Positions 49,211 through 61,291 of a stretch of DNA of 64,000 bases are shown here, piece by piece. Position numbers and translations under genes: made by a program. The notes beneath the pieces were generated by a model, which saw only the letters and a program-made list of their open reading frames with translations, was not told the DNA's origin and did not search any database. Source of the DNA: Macrocybe gigantea (Eukaryota > Basidiomycota > Agaricomycetes > Agaricales > Callistosporiaceae); assembly GCA_011319805.1 (NCBI GenBank), contig SJRY01000040.1, positions 186,001-250,000 on the forward strand, written 5' to 3'. Each line of letters begins with the position of its first letter. The first letter of the stretch is position 1.

Positions 49211-51966
49211 ATGGAAGACTTGCAACCCAACGAATCTATGGAGAACAATCAGATGAAGGTGCCGCCTACTGTTCTGCCGACATCTCAGCCAGAAGAATGC
49301 GTCAAGCACGAACGCAGCCCCACAACGGTTGGGTCACGAAGGGATGTGTTCTTCGCTGGACTATATCGTCAGTTAGGGAAGAGAGGAAACAAGTCGTGGC
49401 GCCGCGATGGATTGACTCGGCGTAGCAATGAGCAAGGTCAGGTGCAGCGATCAGCATCATCAAATATGTCACCATACTCTCAGTCATCCTCAGCGCAACA
49501 AGACCAGGTGCACCGGGAACAGGCTGGCACATCACCGGACAAAATGTCTTCCGTTTCCCCGCGAAAGCCTGCGCTGCCTAAGAGAAATCCATCAACGGTC
49601 CAGATACCGAGCTCACAGTCCATTTCTTCCTCTTCTGTCACGCCTGAGCTAGAGAAACCGAAGATTGATATACCGTCGCCTCGTATTTCCCCACGGCCTC
49701 AACGAGATGGTTCTCCTCAAATATTACCTCCGGGTTCCGCCCCGCCTTTGAAACGACGCAAGCTGGACCATCCATCGGGCAGTGCACAAGCCCAAGGTCC
49801 TTCGCAGCTCACATCGGTCAAGGACGAGGGCGACATAACCTCGTCTACGCCTACTCGACGGCTCGTTACGGAATCCTGCCAATTCTACCCCCTTCCAGAT
49901 AATTGCAAAAAATCGCATCCCGACTACAAGCAGAACCGACAGGCGTTTTTCAGGCATGAGTATGCCAAGTTGCTGAATCTGGGTTTGAAGAAGAAGAAAG
50001 TGATAATGAGGTCCGTGCCTTGCTTCGTCTGTGGAGGCATAATTCTGATGCGATGCTGCTGCCATTAGGGACGACGGAATGGTCATTGAATGGACCAGTT
50101 CTATCCCCGTCTGGTCGGATACCCTGCAGCCAATGAACCTCGCGACTGCGATCGCACAGACACTCCAGAACAACGCCAACCCACCCCCACACAGGTCCAG
50201 GACGAGGACGCCATCATCGTCGAGTGCCCGCTCAGACTCAGTTTCACTGCCGGTAGCACCACCCTTGCAAGCGAAATCGCTTACGCAGAAACCTCATTCG
50301 GCGCCGGTGCCTTCAGTCCGACGGTTTCCGCCTGCTCGACTTTCGTCTGTCAAGAGCGAACCAGAGCAGCGGGCTTCTCTGTTTTCGTCTTCTCAGCCTC
50401 CCTCTTCCGTATCGCCTTTTCCCGCATCTAGTCAAACATCGGTTACGTCAGTCGCGTCTGTGGGGGGCGAATCTAAACCGCCATTTTCTACGCCATCTGA
50501 AAGCCCTCTCTCTGCGATGAAGATCGAGTCTACCGACCTCAGAATCAAATCAGAAGATACAGTCCAAGCCAGACACCATTTCCGCCCTCTCAGCCTCAAT
50601 ACCAAAGCTCTAACCCTCAGAAAATTCCTTTACCTCGACGCAGACGTCTTCCAATACCAAAACCTGTCATGATATCTACGCCAAAGGAAGGCCCTGTTCA
50701 ATCAAGACTGAGGCCAAGAAAGAACCAGATGTCTTAACCAGCCTGCAGCCTATCTCTGCCCTTCAGAGTCGTCGCCAGCTCATTCCAACCCTGACCCGCC
50801 CTCCGTACGACGTAGTCCGGTGACTTGCATCCTAAGATTGAACCGGAGTTCACCAGAAATTCGAATCGGCGCGTCGATTCACGAGCTGCCCAGGTAGCTT
50901 GGCAGTTTCTGATAATTCAAAACAAGAGCCTAGCATACCCAATCCACTAGCTGGCATACCACTTCGCAATCTGGCCCACCCAGTTTACATCCTAGCCCAT
51001 CCAATCCACCACCACTCCTACTCGATTCACAATCTGGCCAATCCACTTCGCAACATGGTCAACTATCCTCGGTGGAGCAAGCATCTCCTGCAGTAGCGCC
51101 GTCATCCCCATTACCGGTGTCCGAATGTGCAGTGCAGGACTCTAGAACAATTGAAACGCCCGCACCCAACACCTCTTTAACGTCTGGGCCAGCATCTGTC
51201 GTCAAATCCCGGGCATGGTCTGCCGAAGAATTGTCTGAAGTTAAGCCAATGGCGTTGGATTTCTTGAGAAGGTGCGCTACTATCCCTCTAGTCCTCGGGT
51301 CATCCCTGAATCCCAACCCTTCCCCTCAATTCAGATATATTCAGGCATTCGACGCCGATCGAACTTCTCTCCGAGATGCCTATGCTAAAGAATCAACCTT
51401 CTCGTACCGGATCCATACTTCGGCACAGAAACTAGTGGAACGTCTTCAACCACAAGATTCAAGCCTTCAATAGCGCACACATTTGTGCCCCAGTCATCAT
51501 CCGCAGCCACCAAGACAGTGTTCCAAGGCCCGGAGCAGATCGTCAAGGCCATCACGGGGTTCGGGCCGTTCAAGTTCTGCCCGCGCAACTCTCCAAGCAA
51601 AGTTCATTATGACGTCGCATCGCTGCACGACGCGGCTGGTGGAGGAATCCTCCTCATGGCGTATGGAGAAGTCGTGAGAGAGAAAGTTACGAAGGTCTTC
51701 TTTCAAAAGGAAGACGTGTTGTCGGTCGATTTCAGCTTCGTTTTACATCGGAAGGAGGACTCCTCGTCAAGGTAAGTGTGCAAGTCGACGTTTATCCCGT
51801 CTCAGTTCCAGGTTGCTGATATCTTTCCAGTCGGGATGAGTCGACTTGGCCACTGGTGTCGGTCGCGCATCAGATGACAGTCCGTGATATGGACCCGGCC
51901 GACAGTACCATCCTCCTGCCTTTGGATTTTGAAAAAGAATTCCCTTGGCTTAGCGACACGAATTGA
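49211..51966 (+). CDS. NTF2-like domain protein with long disordered N-terminal region
   Basis: Start taken at ATG 49211 (MEDLQPNESM). Residues 1-260 are Ser/Pro/Gln-rich with a basic patch (PPLKRRKLD) that could be a nuclear signal, followed by CQFYPLPDNCKKSHPDYKQNR and a Lys-rich LGLKKKKV stretch. Introns at 50011-50068 and 51772-51830 are clear. The C-terminal 200 residues look like an NTF2 fold of the Mex67/TAP kind: ALDFLRR-YIQAFDADRTSL, GPEQIVKAITGFGPF, SVDFSFVLHRKED, WPLVSVAHQMTVRD. The middle (50200-51000) changes frame more than once and could hide introns or indels; one base is missing at about 51409. No LRR or UBA parts of Mex67 are seen, so it is a different protein, possibly an mRNA-export-related or transport factor. 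Weakly supported beyond the fold. Confidence 0.55.
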
Positions 51967-52102
51967 CGTATTCAACACATGGTATTAGATTGTATATTCT
52001 ATAGATATACTGGGTGAAGATGGAGTCTTATTCCTCGCGCAGAAATCCATCAAACGCGGAGTAAATGGATCGAACAAGACCAAAGGAATAGCCCAGGCAC
52101 TT

Positions 52103-55100
52103 CATTCGTCGAAACCTCCAACGGCCCGAATAGCTTCCACTAGACGCCGGTAATCCCTCAACAGCTCACCCACCTCGGATAATCGGAGGTCGTCTGGCGT
52201 GCATTCGACAAATCGTCGAATTGGAGGTGCAAGGCGCAACGGTGTTGGAGATGTTGGGCGAGATGATCCATGCGTATCAGCGTTTCTCGCAGCTGCCTGG
52301 AATGGGAGGAGGGATGAACGACGAGACGCGGGCGGTGAACCCTACCATTTTCATCAGACCTGCCGGAAGGAACAACCAATCGAGAACAAACCTTTAATCC
52401 AGCTAAGCTGGACATGCTAGCTAGACGGTCCGACAGGCTCTTCCGCGGTTTGATCTGGCCCCTCCTTTTCCCGCTCATCATGCTCTCGAAACTGCGTATA
52501 CTCTTGGAGTCTCCTGCATACCGAACACTATCGTCGTCGCCTTCATCGTCTTCGTCGCTTTCATTGTCCTCGTGCCCGCTAACGCCGATATTGCCATCTT
52601 CGTCCTCCGTCCCCTCGTCGACGACGACTTTCTCTTCAGAGAGCCCGGTCTTGACACGGCCACGAGTTGTTGTCCAGATTCTTCGTCTCCACCAGAACGC
52701 GCTGCACGATTGATCGGCAAAGCGGCGGTCAGGCTCTTGATTGAAAATCCGCTCTCGCGACGCAGCAAGCCGAATCCCGGTTTAGCAGCGTTCCAAGGAG
52801 CCGCATTCTGGACACCGTCCGCGTGCGGAGTGACAGGGGCCACTTGCGGTGCTGTTCCAGGTAGCAGCGAACGGAGTATGCCAAATGAAGAATCCACGAC
52901 ATCCGTGATGACTCTGTTCGCCTGCTCCACGCGACCCCGGAAACTGCCCGAGATCCCATCTCCTACTGTTAATGGCCTCTCGGGAGATATGGGAGTGCGA
53001 TTCAGAGGGATCGGCGTCAGATCGGCGGCGCTGTGAAGGCTATCATGTCAGGATACCATCGCAATAAAAGCAGTCCACAAGCGGACCTCAAAACTTTGTC
53101 TGTGTCGCTCAGTCCAAGAGCCGCCAAGTCTACATTTTCCAAGAACTCGGCCACGGCCATGAGGTTGATCAAGCAGTAGCTTTCCTCTCCGCCGACGGAC
53201 TGGTTGCGGAATCGCTGAGTGTAAAGCAAGTTCGAGACTAGATGAAGAGGGTTCGACTTTACGACGGAAAAGATAATCATCGGGAGCAAGACATCGCCTG
53301 AGATAGGCGTTGCCTCTGGCGGTGCAGGTGTCAACTTGAGTATAGGAGAGGCGCTGCGGGCGATCGACGTCGGAGTAGTTGGAGATGTAGGCGAACTAGG
53401 GACAATGTCCTCGACACCTTGTTGGTCTGATCCAGCCTTCTCAGCTTCACGCGTCGCTTCTGGCTCAACTATGGTCGGGACCGGGGATGGCTGCGTCTCC
53501 GTCGCCTTGATATTTTCAGCGTTAGGGGCGACAGACTGCTCTGATGGCGAAGCCGACAATGCCCGTTCGAGTGGACCATGGGCGCCAAGATCCTGAGCTT
53601 GCCATCAATGTCGCGTGGCGGAGCACTGGGCTTTGCGATGTTTGAGGCCTTTGTTTTCTGTGCCTTGGATTCTTCCTCCGACATCAACCGTATTGGAGGC
53701 AGTCGGGCTAGCCCATCTGTAGTTCCATTAGTGTTGCCAGCAGGGGGCATTGAGGATGAAATCGAATCACCAACGATGATTTTGTGCGCGGCCACGAGTA
53801 CTGCTGCTTTATCAGCTGGACTTCTACATGTATTCAGTTGTGTCAACACTGTAAATTATGATTACTTCAATTCCAGGCGTAACAGCTAAAATAAAAAGCG
53901 CACTCTCGCCACATGCTTTGACAACAAGGTCCAGATCGGAACCCGCATCGCCGACGTAAACGTCAAGATGTTCAAGGCCGAGATCAAGCATATTCAGAGC
54001 GGCGACACGGCCGGACAACGCCTCGTCATGCAACGAGTCGTCAGACGTCGGCTGCATATATAATCTGTGGGACTAGAGAGTCAGGTGTGATAAACTCGGA
54101 CAGATTGTGTAGGGCATCCACTCGCCGATCGTAAAAGAGTGTACAGATAGTTCTCTCAACCGCGTCAATAGATTCTTTCAGCCTAGATTCGCTGTCGATC
54201 TTGTCTTGCACCCTCTTGCTTTCAGCATCCTCGGCGGCAGCAGGTTTACCTGATTCGGTATTTTCATAATCGTTATGGCTTGAGCTGTTGCTGTTTGTTC
54301 TTCCCCAGGGAGATGTTCCAGTGAGCCTCATATCGTGTTCCAACCCCAGATAGAAGTCCTGCAATCGCTGTGACGCATTCTCTGGTTTATCCGCGAGCGG
54401 GTTGACGACATAAGCAGGAGGGGCGCCGTTCTCCTTCGCTATTCTGTCACCAAACGCCTTGCCGAGTCTCTTCGTGCGAGTCGTCTCGTTCCTCACGAAC
54501 GGGTACCAGTCGGCGGTAAAATCGTGCACTCGATCTATGACCCACGATGGCAGAAGCGCCTCCTTCAGCGTGTCTTTGACTTCCCGCCGCAGCGCTTTGT
54601 TCAGGTCCTTCCCCACATCCTTGCGCACGATCTTTCTATCGATCGTGAACGCAGAGACGTCGATGGTGTGCTCCGCAGCCGCAGCCGCCGTCGGGGAAGA
54701 TGAGGCTTGCGAATCAGTGGAACGCACAGACGATGTAGGCGAGGATGAAGTGGGTGCGGGTTGTGAAGCGGGTGCAGGGGATTGCTTGAGCTGATGCGGG
54801 CTGGGACCATGACCAAAAAGTGATGCAAAAGGATTGGAGAGGCGAGATGTCGGAGCATTGGGCCCAGTTGTCGAAGGAGGGCGAGTCCCTGGACGTGGTG
54901 GAAGAGGCGGCTTGTGAGGGTTGAGTGCGTGGGGTGGTAGAGGAAGTGTGGGTGTATGAGAGAAGAACTTGAAGGTTGGATATGATGACGATGATGGCAA
55001 GGGCAGGTTAGGGAGGAGTGAGAGGGAGGACGAACGCGTCGAGGGACTGAGTAAATCTTGGAAATCCTTGGAGGAGGCATTTATTGTTGATCGGATGGTC

Positions 55101-55820
55101 AATGTCTTGCTGGAAATAGACATGTCACCCATAAATGCATTTCATTCCGTTCCTCATGAAGTGACTTACTCTTCTAATATTCCACGAAGTCCAGAGAGTG
55201 TGACGAGTTGAGAATTTGACCATGGAGGCCCATCGTGTAGAATGACATGATCTCTAAAGAAATCAGGTGTTAAACTCTCGTGGCTTGAAGCTTGTTCTAA
55301 TGGTAGCAGTAAGGTAGCCTTCAAGCTCCTAGTTCAAGTCGATCCAGCGAAACCGCAGGTGATACAAAACATACCTTGCCCGACGTTAAGATGTTCCAAA
55401 TTGCCGTCCACTCCGGGTCGTGATAATCACTTTCTGCCACAAGCTTCTCCAACATAGCCCATCCGACACTTCCGGCATCCAGATCGACGCTCTGCGCTGC
55501 CGCTTTCAGATTGACGAGTTGCAGCCGGCTCGTTGCGTCACCTTGAAGATGCTGGGGTGTCGAGGGACGGACAATCGTGCCCGTCGTCACCGCCGTCGGT
55601 GAACACGCTGTCTCGGCGTGTATGGAACATACGATCTAGGGCTATGCCCGCCCTTTCCAGAGCTGTGATCAGAAGGTGCTGAAGAGGGGGAGAGAGCCGA
55701 CGTCAGGAGGGGGTGGGCCGAGAGTGTGTCCTGCGAAGCATCTCGCTGCATAGTTGCGCCTTGGGTACGCCCGATGGATGTCGCTGGGAATCGGCTATCT
55801 CGCTGTGGAGATGCCATCAT
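52103..55820 (-). CDS. Vps9-domain Rab5-type GEF (two apparent 1-nt deletions)
   Basis: Exchange factor for Rab5/Vps21-type GTPases in endosomal traffic. Start at 55820. Order on the minus strand: Ser/Pro-rich N-terminus, GSVGWAMLEKLVAES and DHVILHDGPPW, a low-complexity stretch, then a helical bundle (KIVRKDVGKDLNKALRREVK, WVIDRVHDFTADWYPFV). The Vps9 domain follows: LFYDR-LYMQPTSDDSLHDEAL, RVAALNMLDLGLEHL, CRSPADKAAVLVAAHKIIV, then after an insert GDVLLPMIIFSVVKSNP, LVSNLLYTQRFRNQ, EESYCLINLMAVAEFL. The tail has SLSDRLASM and VGELLRDYRRLVEAIRAVGG at the stop. The intron 54065-54125 is GC-AG. One base is missing at about 55601 (before TAVTTGTIV) and one at about 53587 (KLRIL|GAHGPLERA). The 250-residue Ser/Pro insert inside the Vps9 domain is large. 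Confidence 0.82.
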
Positions 55821-56274
55821 AGGAACGGTTCGGCGAGGATGCGGTCTTGCGGCGGTGATTCCAAAAGAAACGCCCGAGTGAGATCCAATGGAGGTGAATT
55901 ATCGCGGAGCTGACGATTATGGGTACAGAATGTCTAGTAGAGGTAACAAAGAGACGGCAGGAAATGGCGCGTTTGGTGTCGCTATTCGTGCTACCCCTGA
56001 CAGAATGAGAGAAAGATTCAGAACTGTCTAGCAATGGTTGTAGAATCAATGACCTTGGGCAACTTCGTTATAAGATTCTTCAGACTGTTTCACGGCGTCT
56101 AAAACCAACCACCACGCCGAGAAGATGGATGTGCAGATGTAAGAGTTGTCGCAGGGAATTTCCGTGCCTTGCTGCCCAGTCACCAACACCAATGGAGTAG
56201 TGGTTACGTAATCTCCAACACTCCAGACGCGACTACACTGACGGCGCCAGGTCAGTCCAACTTGGCCAATTTCT
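55821..56274. other. divergent intergenic region
   Basis: Shared upstream DNA of the Vps9 gene and the coiled-coil gene. No clear TATA element; no coding signal. Confidence 0.5.
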
Positions 56275-57253
56275 ATGCAACGTCAAGACTACAGAAGACC
56301 CAGCGCGGAGTTTGAGGGACGGAATGGATTTTTCGAGGCTCCTCCTTTGCCAGAGGGCGGCCGTTTCCAGTTTTCTAACGAAGCTCTGAACCGCCATCGG
56401 CGAGCCCTCTACATCCTTACGCAGAAGGATCGACCCATACCAAGGTTCTCATACGTCTTCACTTTCCAAAATTAACACAACGTCCTTATTGCCAGTATAG
56501 CTTAGACGACATGAAGGAAGCGCTTGCTGCACCTGAAGATTCGACGTCTGTTGAGAAGGAGATCAAGGAGCTGCGCAAACAACACCTGGAAGATCTGCAG
56601 CGGTTATACACGTTTCACGCCGAAGAGTACCTCGATGATGCCGTAGATCGGTATCTCGCGAAGGATGAGACTCAGTACCTGGCCCCGACAGAGAATAATC
56701 CTGCTGCAAAGGGATCGTACGCTAGACTGGATGTAAGTGCATCAGCCGTATATCAAGGGCACTCTAAGAGACCTTTTGCACCCAGGCTCTATATGCAAAT
56801 TCGAGGAGATACACTGCTTACTCTAGTGTATGGTCGGACGACATCGAGCGCCACCGACACGCGTACCTGCGGCGGCTGGTCCATCTACAAGCCAAGCACA
56901 AAGAATTGCAGACACGCGAGGAAGAAACGCGCAAACGAAGGGAAGCGCAGTTCCCCCTGACTATCGAAGAGTTCCATTCCAAGTCGCACGACGTGAAGCA
57001 CCGCGTCGCCAGGTTCCTCAGACTGACTGATCCAGCGAAGCAAGAGAAAATGATGTCAGAGTTTGGGTGGGCATATCGACAGGTCAAACCCCTACAAGAT
57101 GAAGTGAACAAGAATGTAAGGCTGATTTCCCCATCTACACTCCGTCGCGACGCGATGTGATTCATTCATCATTCCTAGGAAGCGTTCAAGGCGGAACTGC
57201 AGGCGTTTCTGATCCAGCATGATGTTACTGATCCCAGGAGACGACTGAAATGA
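56275..57253 (+). CDS. charged coiled-coil protein of unknown function
   Basis: Four exons (56275-56454, 56496-56732, 56786-57115, 57179-57253) close exactly to 273 residues, so the gene is intact. The N-terminus (RPSAEFEGRNGFFEAPPLPE) looks disordered. Residues about 80-270 are strongly helical and rich in E, K and R (VEKEIKELRKQHLEDLQ, HAYLRRLVHLQAKHKELQ, FGWAYRQVKPLQDEVNKN). The first intron is only 41 nt and has a GTCTTC donor, the weakest splice site in the model; its other donor choices bring a stop. No family recognised. Confidence 0.7.
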
Positions 57254-58371
57254 CGGCTATCTCCATGGCTTGCCGTCGAAGATATTGCATGTGCGTTATT
57301 TCATCTGCGTCTTGAGGAAGATGTTCGAGTTGGCGTCCAAAAGAATAACGGGAGAAAATCGGACTGCCCCACAACATCAAGCCTGTCAGTTGGACATCAA
57401 GTTCGTTTCGTCTTGATATGATTCCGTATTTTCAAGTTGGCAAGAATTCGTTCCCAGCGACCGATGGAACAATGTATCCGCTCGTTGATGCGTTCTGGTC
57501 TTGATCGATCTCGCATAGGAGCAGGCATTAACAGACAAACTGTCTACAGTGCACCGCGTACGCTCCAATCTACTCGACCCATTGAGAGTAGGCATTCGAG
57601 TTGGACAGAGAAGATCTTCGCAGAAAGTCGTGTATGTAGGTCATTTGTGCCGTCACCTTCCAACCTCGACAATACTGTATCAATGAACGGATTTCAACGG
57701 TCCCACTGAACGGCGTTTGATCGACGCCGAAGACGAACACAGCATTTCTTGAGTTTTGAAATTACGACATGCACTGGCTCAATCGCGATGGTCTGCAGGG
57801 TTCTTGGCACAGGATGGCTATGCGATTGAATGACTCTGAGCTCTCTTGCTGGATGGATCGAAGAATAGCAGAGGTGTCCCTCATCAACAGGGATTAGTTG
57901 TGATTTGTTTCAAAAGGTGTTCTGAACCACTGAGCTTGAGGCGTCTGTCACGTGCAACGTTCCATTGTCGTCGTCGTGCTCGAAGATGTCTGACATGCGG
58001 ACGGAAGCTGTACCTGCAGGACAGGCCCGTGGACGGCGCAGAACTTTCTCGTGTTCCTTGGGCCCACGCCATTTTATAATTGGCTGTTCACTGCTTTGCG
58101 CTTTGCTCTATAAAAAGACCTTCACGTACAAGTCCAACATTCATAAACTCGCCCGTGTCCTTAATCGTCCATCGGCCTGGACACAAACTTCCTATTAGAA
58201 CCCGGCACGTTCGCGTATTATCTACAAACCCGTAACCATCTACAGTTCTCTTATACTGTCGACCCCACAGCAAGTCGAACTGCCCCAAACGCTTATTGCT
58301 ATCACCACCTACACAGCATCGAGCCAAAACCCCATCATCAAGAGGCGGGATCATATCTTGTTTCCTGCGTC
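57254..58371. other. intergenic, nothing recognised
   Basis: Small frames on both strands without motifs. It is the 5' flank of the Bud6-domain gene. Confidence 0.5.
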
Positions 58372-59218
58372 ATGAATGTTGGAGCACGCTCATCACGTTC
58401 ATCGACATCGACCAGCAACAGCAACGCCGGATCGGCCTCGGTGAGTTGCTCGTGCTGCGGTTTCGACGCTTCCCTTCTCCCCCTTTTGTTTGAAGCATCA
58501 GTTTTAAATTCCTGTGCTCTCCGGCACACACAAATTCAGCGGCTCCCGTCGATCATCTATATTTTCATCTGTTTTTTTTTTTCTTTTTTTCTCTTTTTTT
58601 TTTTTTTTTTTTCAAACCACCGTCCTTGTCCCACTCGCTACTGCCCCTTCATCTTCATGGAAGAAAGGACGGTTACTCAACGTCCAGTCATCACGATATG
58701 CACACAGAATAATGTGGCGGACGTGCCGGGCAACGTGCGCAACCTCCTAGAAGCCACAAAAAACCTTCAGGAGTTGCTGCGGCAGTGGAGCATCGGCCAA
58801 GCCACCGAAAGCCTGGTCAGCGATGCCTATGTGAAGGTCGGCACGGACTTCAATGCCACCATTCACGCGTTCGCCTACTACTCGATAGATCTCAGGTTCG
58901 TTTTCTTCCATCCCCTTCCAGAGATGCCAGCTCACTTCTTCGCATTTTTTGCCCTTTCTTACATGCATACGCCACTGGTCCGCTGGTGTTCCTTTGTGTG
59001 CCTTTGCGCTTATATCGCCACACAGTGACATTCACTCAATTCCGAAAGAGTTACGTACTGTTCTTGAGCAGTGTCTTGGAGAGGATCCTTCCCCTGCCGT
59101 GTATGAACGGTATATGCCCGAGGTCCGAAAGATCATCTACAAGCTCCTCAAAGGGCTGCAGATGCGTCAAGACGCGTGGAAGGCAACAGGAGGGAGGGGA
59201 TCCTACGACGCGCGATGA
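58372..59218 (+). CDS. Bud6/Aip3 N-terminal-domain protein, short
   Basis: Contains the actin-interacting-protein 3 N-terminal domain known from Bud6, a polarity and formin-stimulating factor: NLLEATKNLQELLRQWSIGQ, VSDAYVKVGTDFNATIHAF, then after an intron at 58896-59025 SDIHSIPKELRTVLEQCL, RYMPEVRKIIYKLLKGLQ. The stop at 59218 follows directly, so the usual 500+ residue C-terminal part that binds actin and formin is absent. The domain can start at ATG 58657 (about 140 residues). Upstream, 58372-58440 looks like a first exon (MNVGARSSRSSTST...) ending in a GTGAGT donor, but no in-phase acceptor before the domain was found. The whole of 58372-58895 is also open, including a poly-Phe run translated from a T tract. 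Confidence 0.7.
58569..58612. repeat. long T-rich (polypyrimidine) tract
   Basis: Almost pure T with scattered C over about 44 nt, 45 nt before the Bud6-domain ATG. It could be a promoter dA:dT element or the pyrimidine tract of a leader intron. Confidence 0.7.
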
Positions 59219-60046
59219 AAGTGGTATGTAGGGCTGGCGGATTGATAATTGCTTTCTTGCCTCGACATCATGGACTAGATCGTTCTGCTGGATTATTGTT
59301 TCCCACCTTTTTCCCCTTGTTGTACATCAAGCTAATGTCAGACGATGGTATAGACAAGCATCGAAGGGTGGGGAAGGACTTGGAGGCGATAAGGAATGTG
59401 TAGAAAAAGGCACGCTCAGGGCGGCCGTCGACGTATTGTAATTTTTCCGATTAGGTCTTGAGCGCTGGAGTTATGTCTTGCATAGTAGACGCGCGTCTAT
59501 GAACCATTCAGAGGTTTTCTAGAAACGGCGAAGCACGATCCGTGCAATTCGGTGTGACCTGCGCTAGCTTCTCTTAGACTTTTTTAGAATCCGTCTAGAA
59601 GACAGACTCCGATTCACAAACCCGATCCGATGCATCTTGCAGGTCATTGTGTGCAGCAGACACACAACACACGTTCGTAGGTCTGGACATATATCCATAA
59701 TAGCGGATTTTCTTCAGGAAAAGGTTTGCCAACCAGACGCTTAACTCTGGCAGTCTCCAGGCAGAAAAGAAGGTGAGTGGTTATTCTGGAAAGTCATGAG
59801 AATTTCTAAAAGGAACTAGTATGCTCCAACCCCATCTTCCATGTAACCGACGAATACGCCCGTAAAAGTGACACTGGGTGGGAATCGACTCTATCTGGAC
59901 TTGAAAACGGGTCTTTCAAAATCCAATGCTTGCTCATCGTCGTAGAGGGATCGCGCAACCAGATCAAGAACGTTCCTAACGGGACCAAATATCATTGATA
60001 AGATTGCAATTTTTCTTATCAGCAGTGCTAAACACCTTTACATCCG
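59219..60046. other. intergenic, nothing recognised
   Basis: No supported gene between the Bud6-domain gene and ADE1. Confidence 0.5.
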
Positions 60047-61184
60047 ATGTCTGCCTTGACACAGACTGACTTGCCCGGCTTGACCCTGATTTCGAGAGGA
60101 AAAGTCAGGGACATATACGCCACACCGCTAGACCACCTGCTCTTCGTCGCGACAGACAGGATATCGGCGTACGATGTGATTCTCAAAAACGTATGTAGGC
60201 ACGTCTAGTCTAAACTCATCGTCGGCGTCGAGGCAAGTTTTGGTTGAAAGCAAACGAGGCTAGGGCATCCCGGATAAAGGCAAAGTCTTGACACAGCTAT
60301 CGTTGTTCTGGTTCAAGAAGCTGCAGCATATCGTTCCGAACCATCTGCTCACGGCCAATATCGACGAGATGCCGGAGGAGCTCCGCAAGTACAATGATCA
60401 GCTCGAGGGACGCTCTATGCTCGTAGAAAGGCAGAGGTGGTCCCTCTTGAAGCGATTGTTAGGGGTTATTTGGCGGGTGCGTTTTGACATGGATGGGCTG
60501 GGCAAGGATTTGCTCATATTCGGGCGTTTCTGTTTAGGATCTGGTTGGTCAGAGTACAAGAAGAAGGGAACGGTCCACGGCATCGCTCTTCCACCGGGCC
60601 TGGTGGAGTCGCAAAAGCTGTCAAAGCCGCTCTTCACGCCGTCCACAAAGGCAGAGCAAGGCGCTCATGACGAGAACATCTCGCCTGACCAAGGTTCTTA
60701 CTGACTCAAGTGCTAACTTCCTTCTCGACCCATGACACGTTTCTGTTTTTTTTTCTGTTCTCGCTTGTGCCTCCCAGCCGCCAAACTCATCGGTAAAGAG
60801 CTATACGACCAAATATCCAAAGTCGCCCTACAGCTGTACGAGACCGCTGCCGAGTACGCGTACAGCCGCGGCGTCATTCTCGCCGACACCAAGTTCGAGT
60901 TTGGGCTCGTGCCCTCAGAGTCAGGGAAGACGCTCATCCTCGTGGACGAGGTGCTCACACCTGATTCGTCGCGGTATTGGCCGTTGGTGTCGTATGCCCC
61001 CGGTGGGCCCCAGCCAAGCTTCGATAAGCAGTATGTGAGGGACTGGCTCACGAGCTCTGGGTTCCGCAAGGGGCTGGAGAGTGGTCCCGAAGGCCATGCC
61101 GGAGAAGGGTGGTTCATCGAAGAAAGCGTCGTGAACGGAACTCGGGAACGGTATTCAGAAGCACTTAAATTATTAACAGAGTAG
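60047..61184 (+). CDS. ADE1: SAICAR synthetase (one apparent 1-nt deletion)
   Basis: Phosphoribosylaminoimidazole-succinocarboxamide synthase, purine biosynthesis: joins CAIR and aspartate using ATP. Exons 60047-60190, 60264-60476, 60538-60693, 60778-61184; 306 residues, the fungal length. Motifs: [12 protein letters not shown] at the N-terminus, [24 protein letters not shown], then [20 protein letters not shown] once one base is restored at about 60424 (between MLV and RKAEVV). The rest reads [47 protein letters not shown] and [10 protein letters not shown]. The gene ends 107 nt from the convergent aminopeptidase gene. Confidence 0.93.
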
Positions 61185-61291
61185 ATTATATGCAGATCTT
61201 GGAAAGAACATTACCAGGCCTGTTGACAGCGACGAGGTCTACATGGTATCTCTGCAGAGTCCGGGGTATGCAAGTCATGAGGGGTATGCTT

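Noticed and set aside
54041..54130. Apparent frameshift between LFYDR and the MQPTSDD exon of the Vps9 gene
   Set aside because: A GC-AG intron explains it fully, so it was not counted among the single-base deletions.
58441..58656. Poly-Phe/Ser leader peptide continuous with the Bud6 domain
   Set aside because: It is the translation of a T-rich tract and follows a perfect GTGAGT donor; more likely leader or intron than protein.
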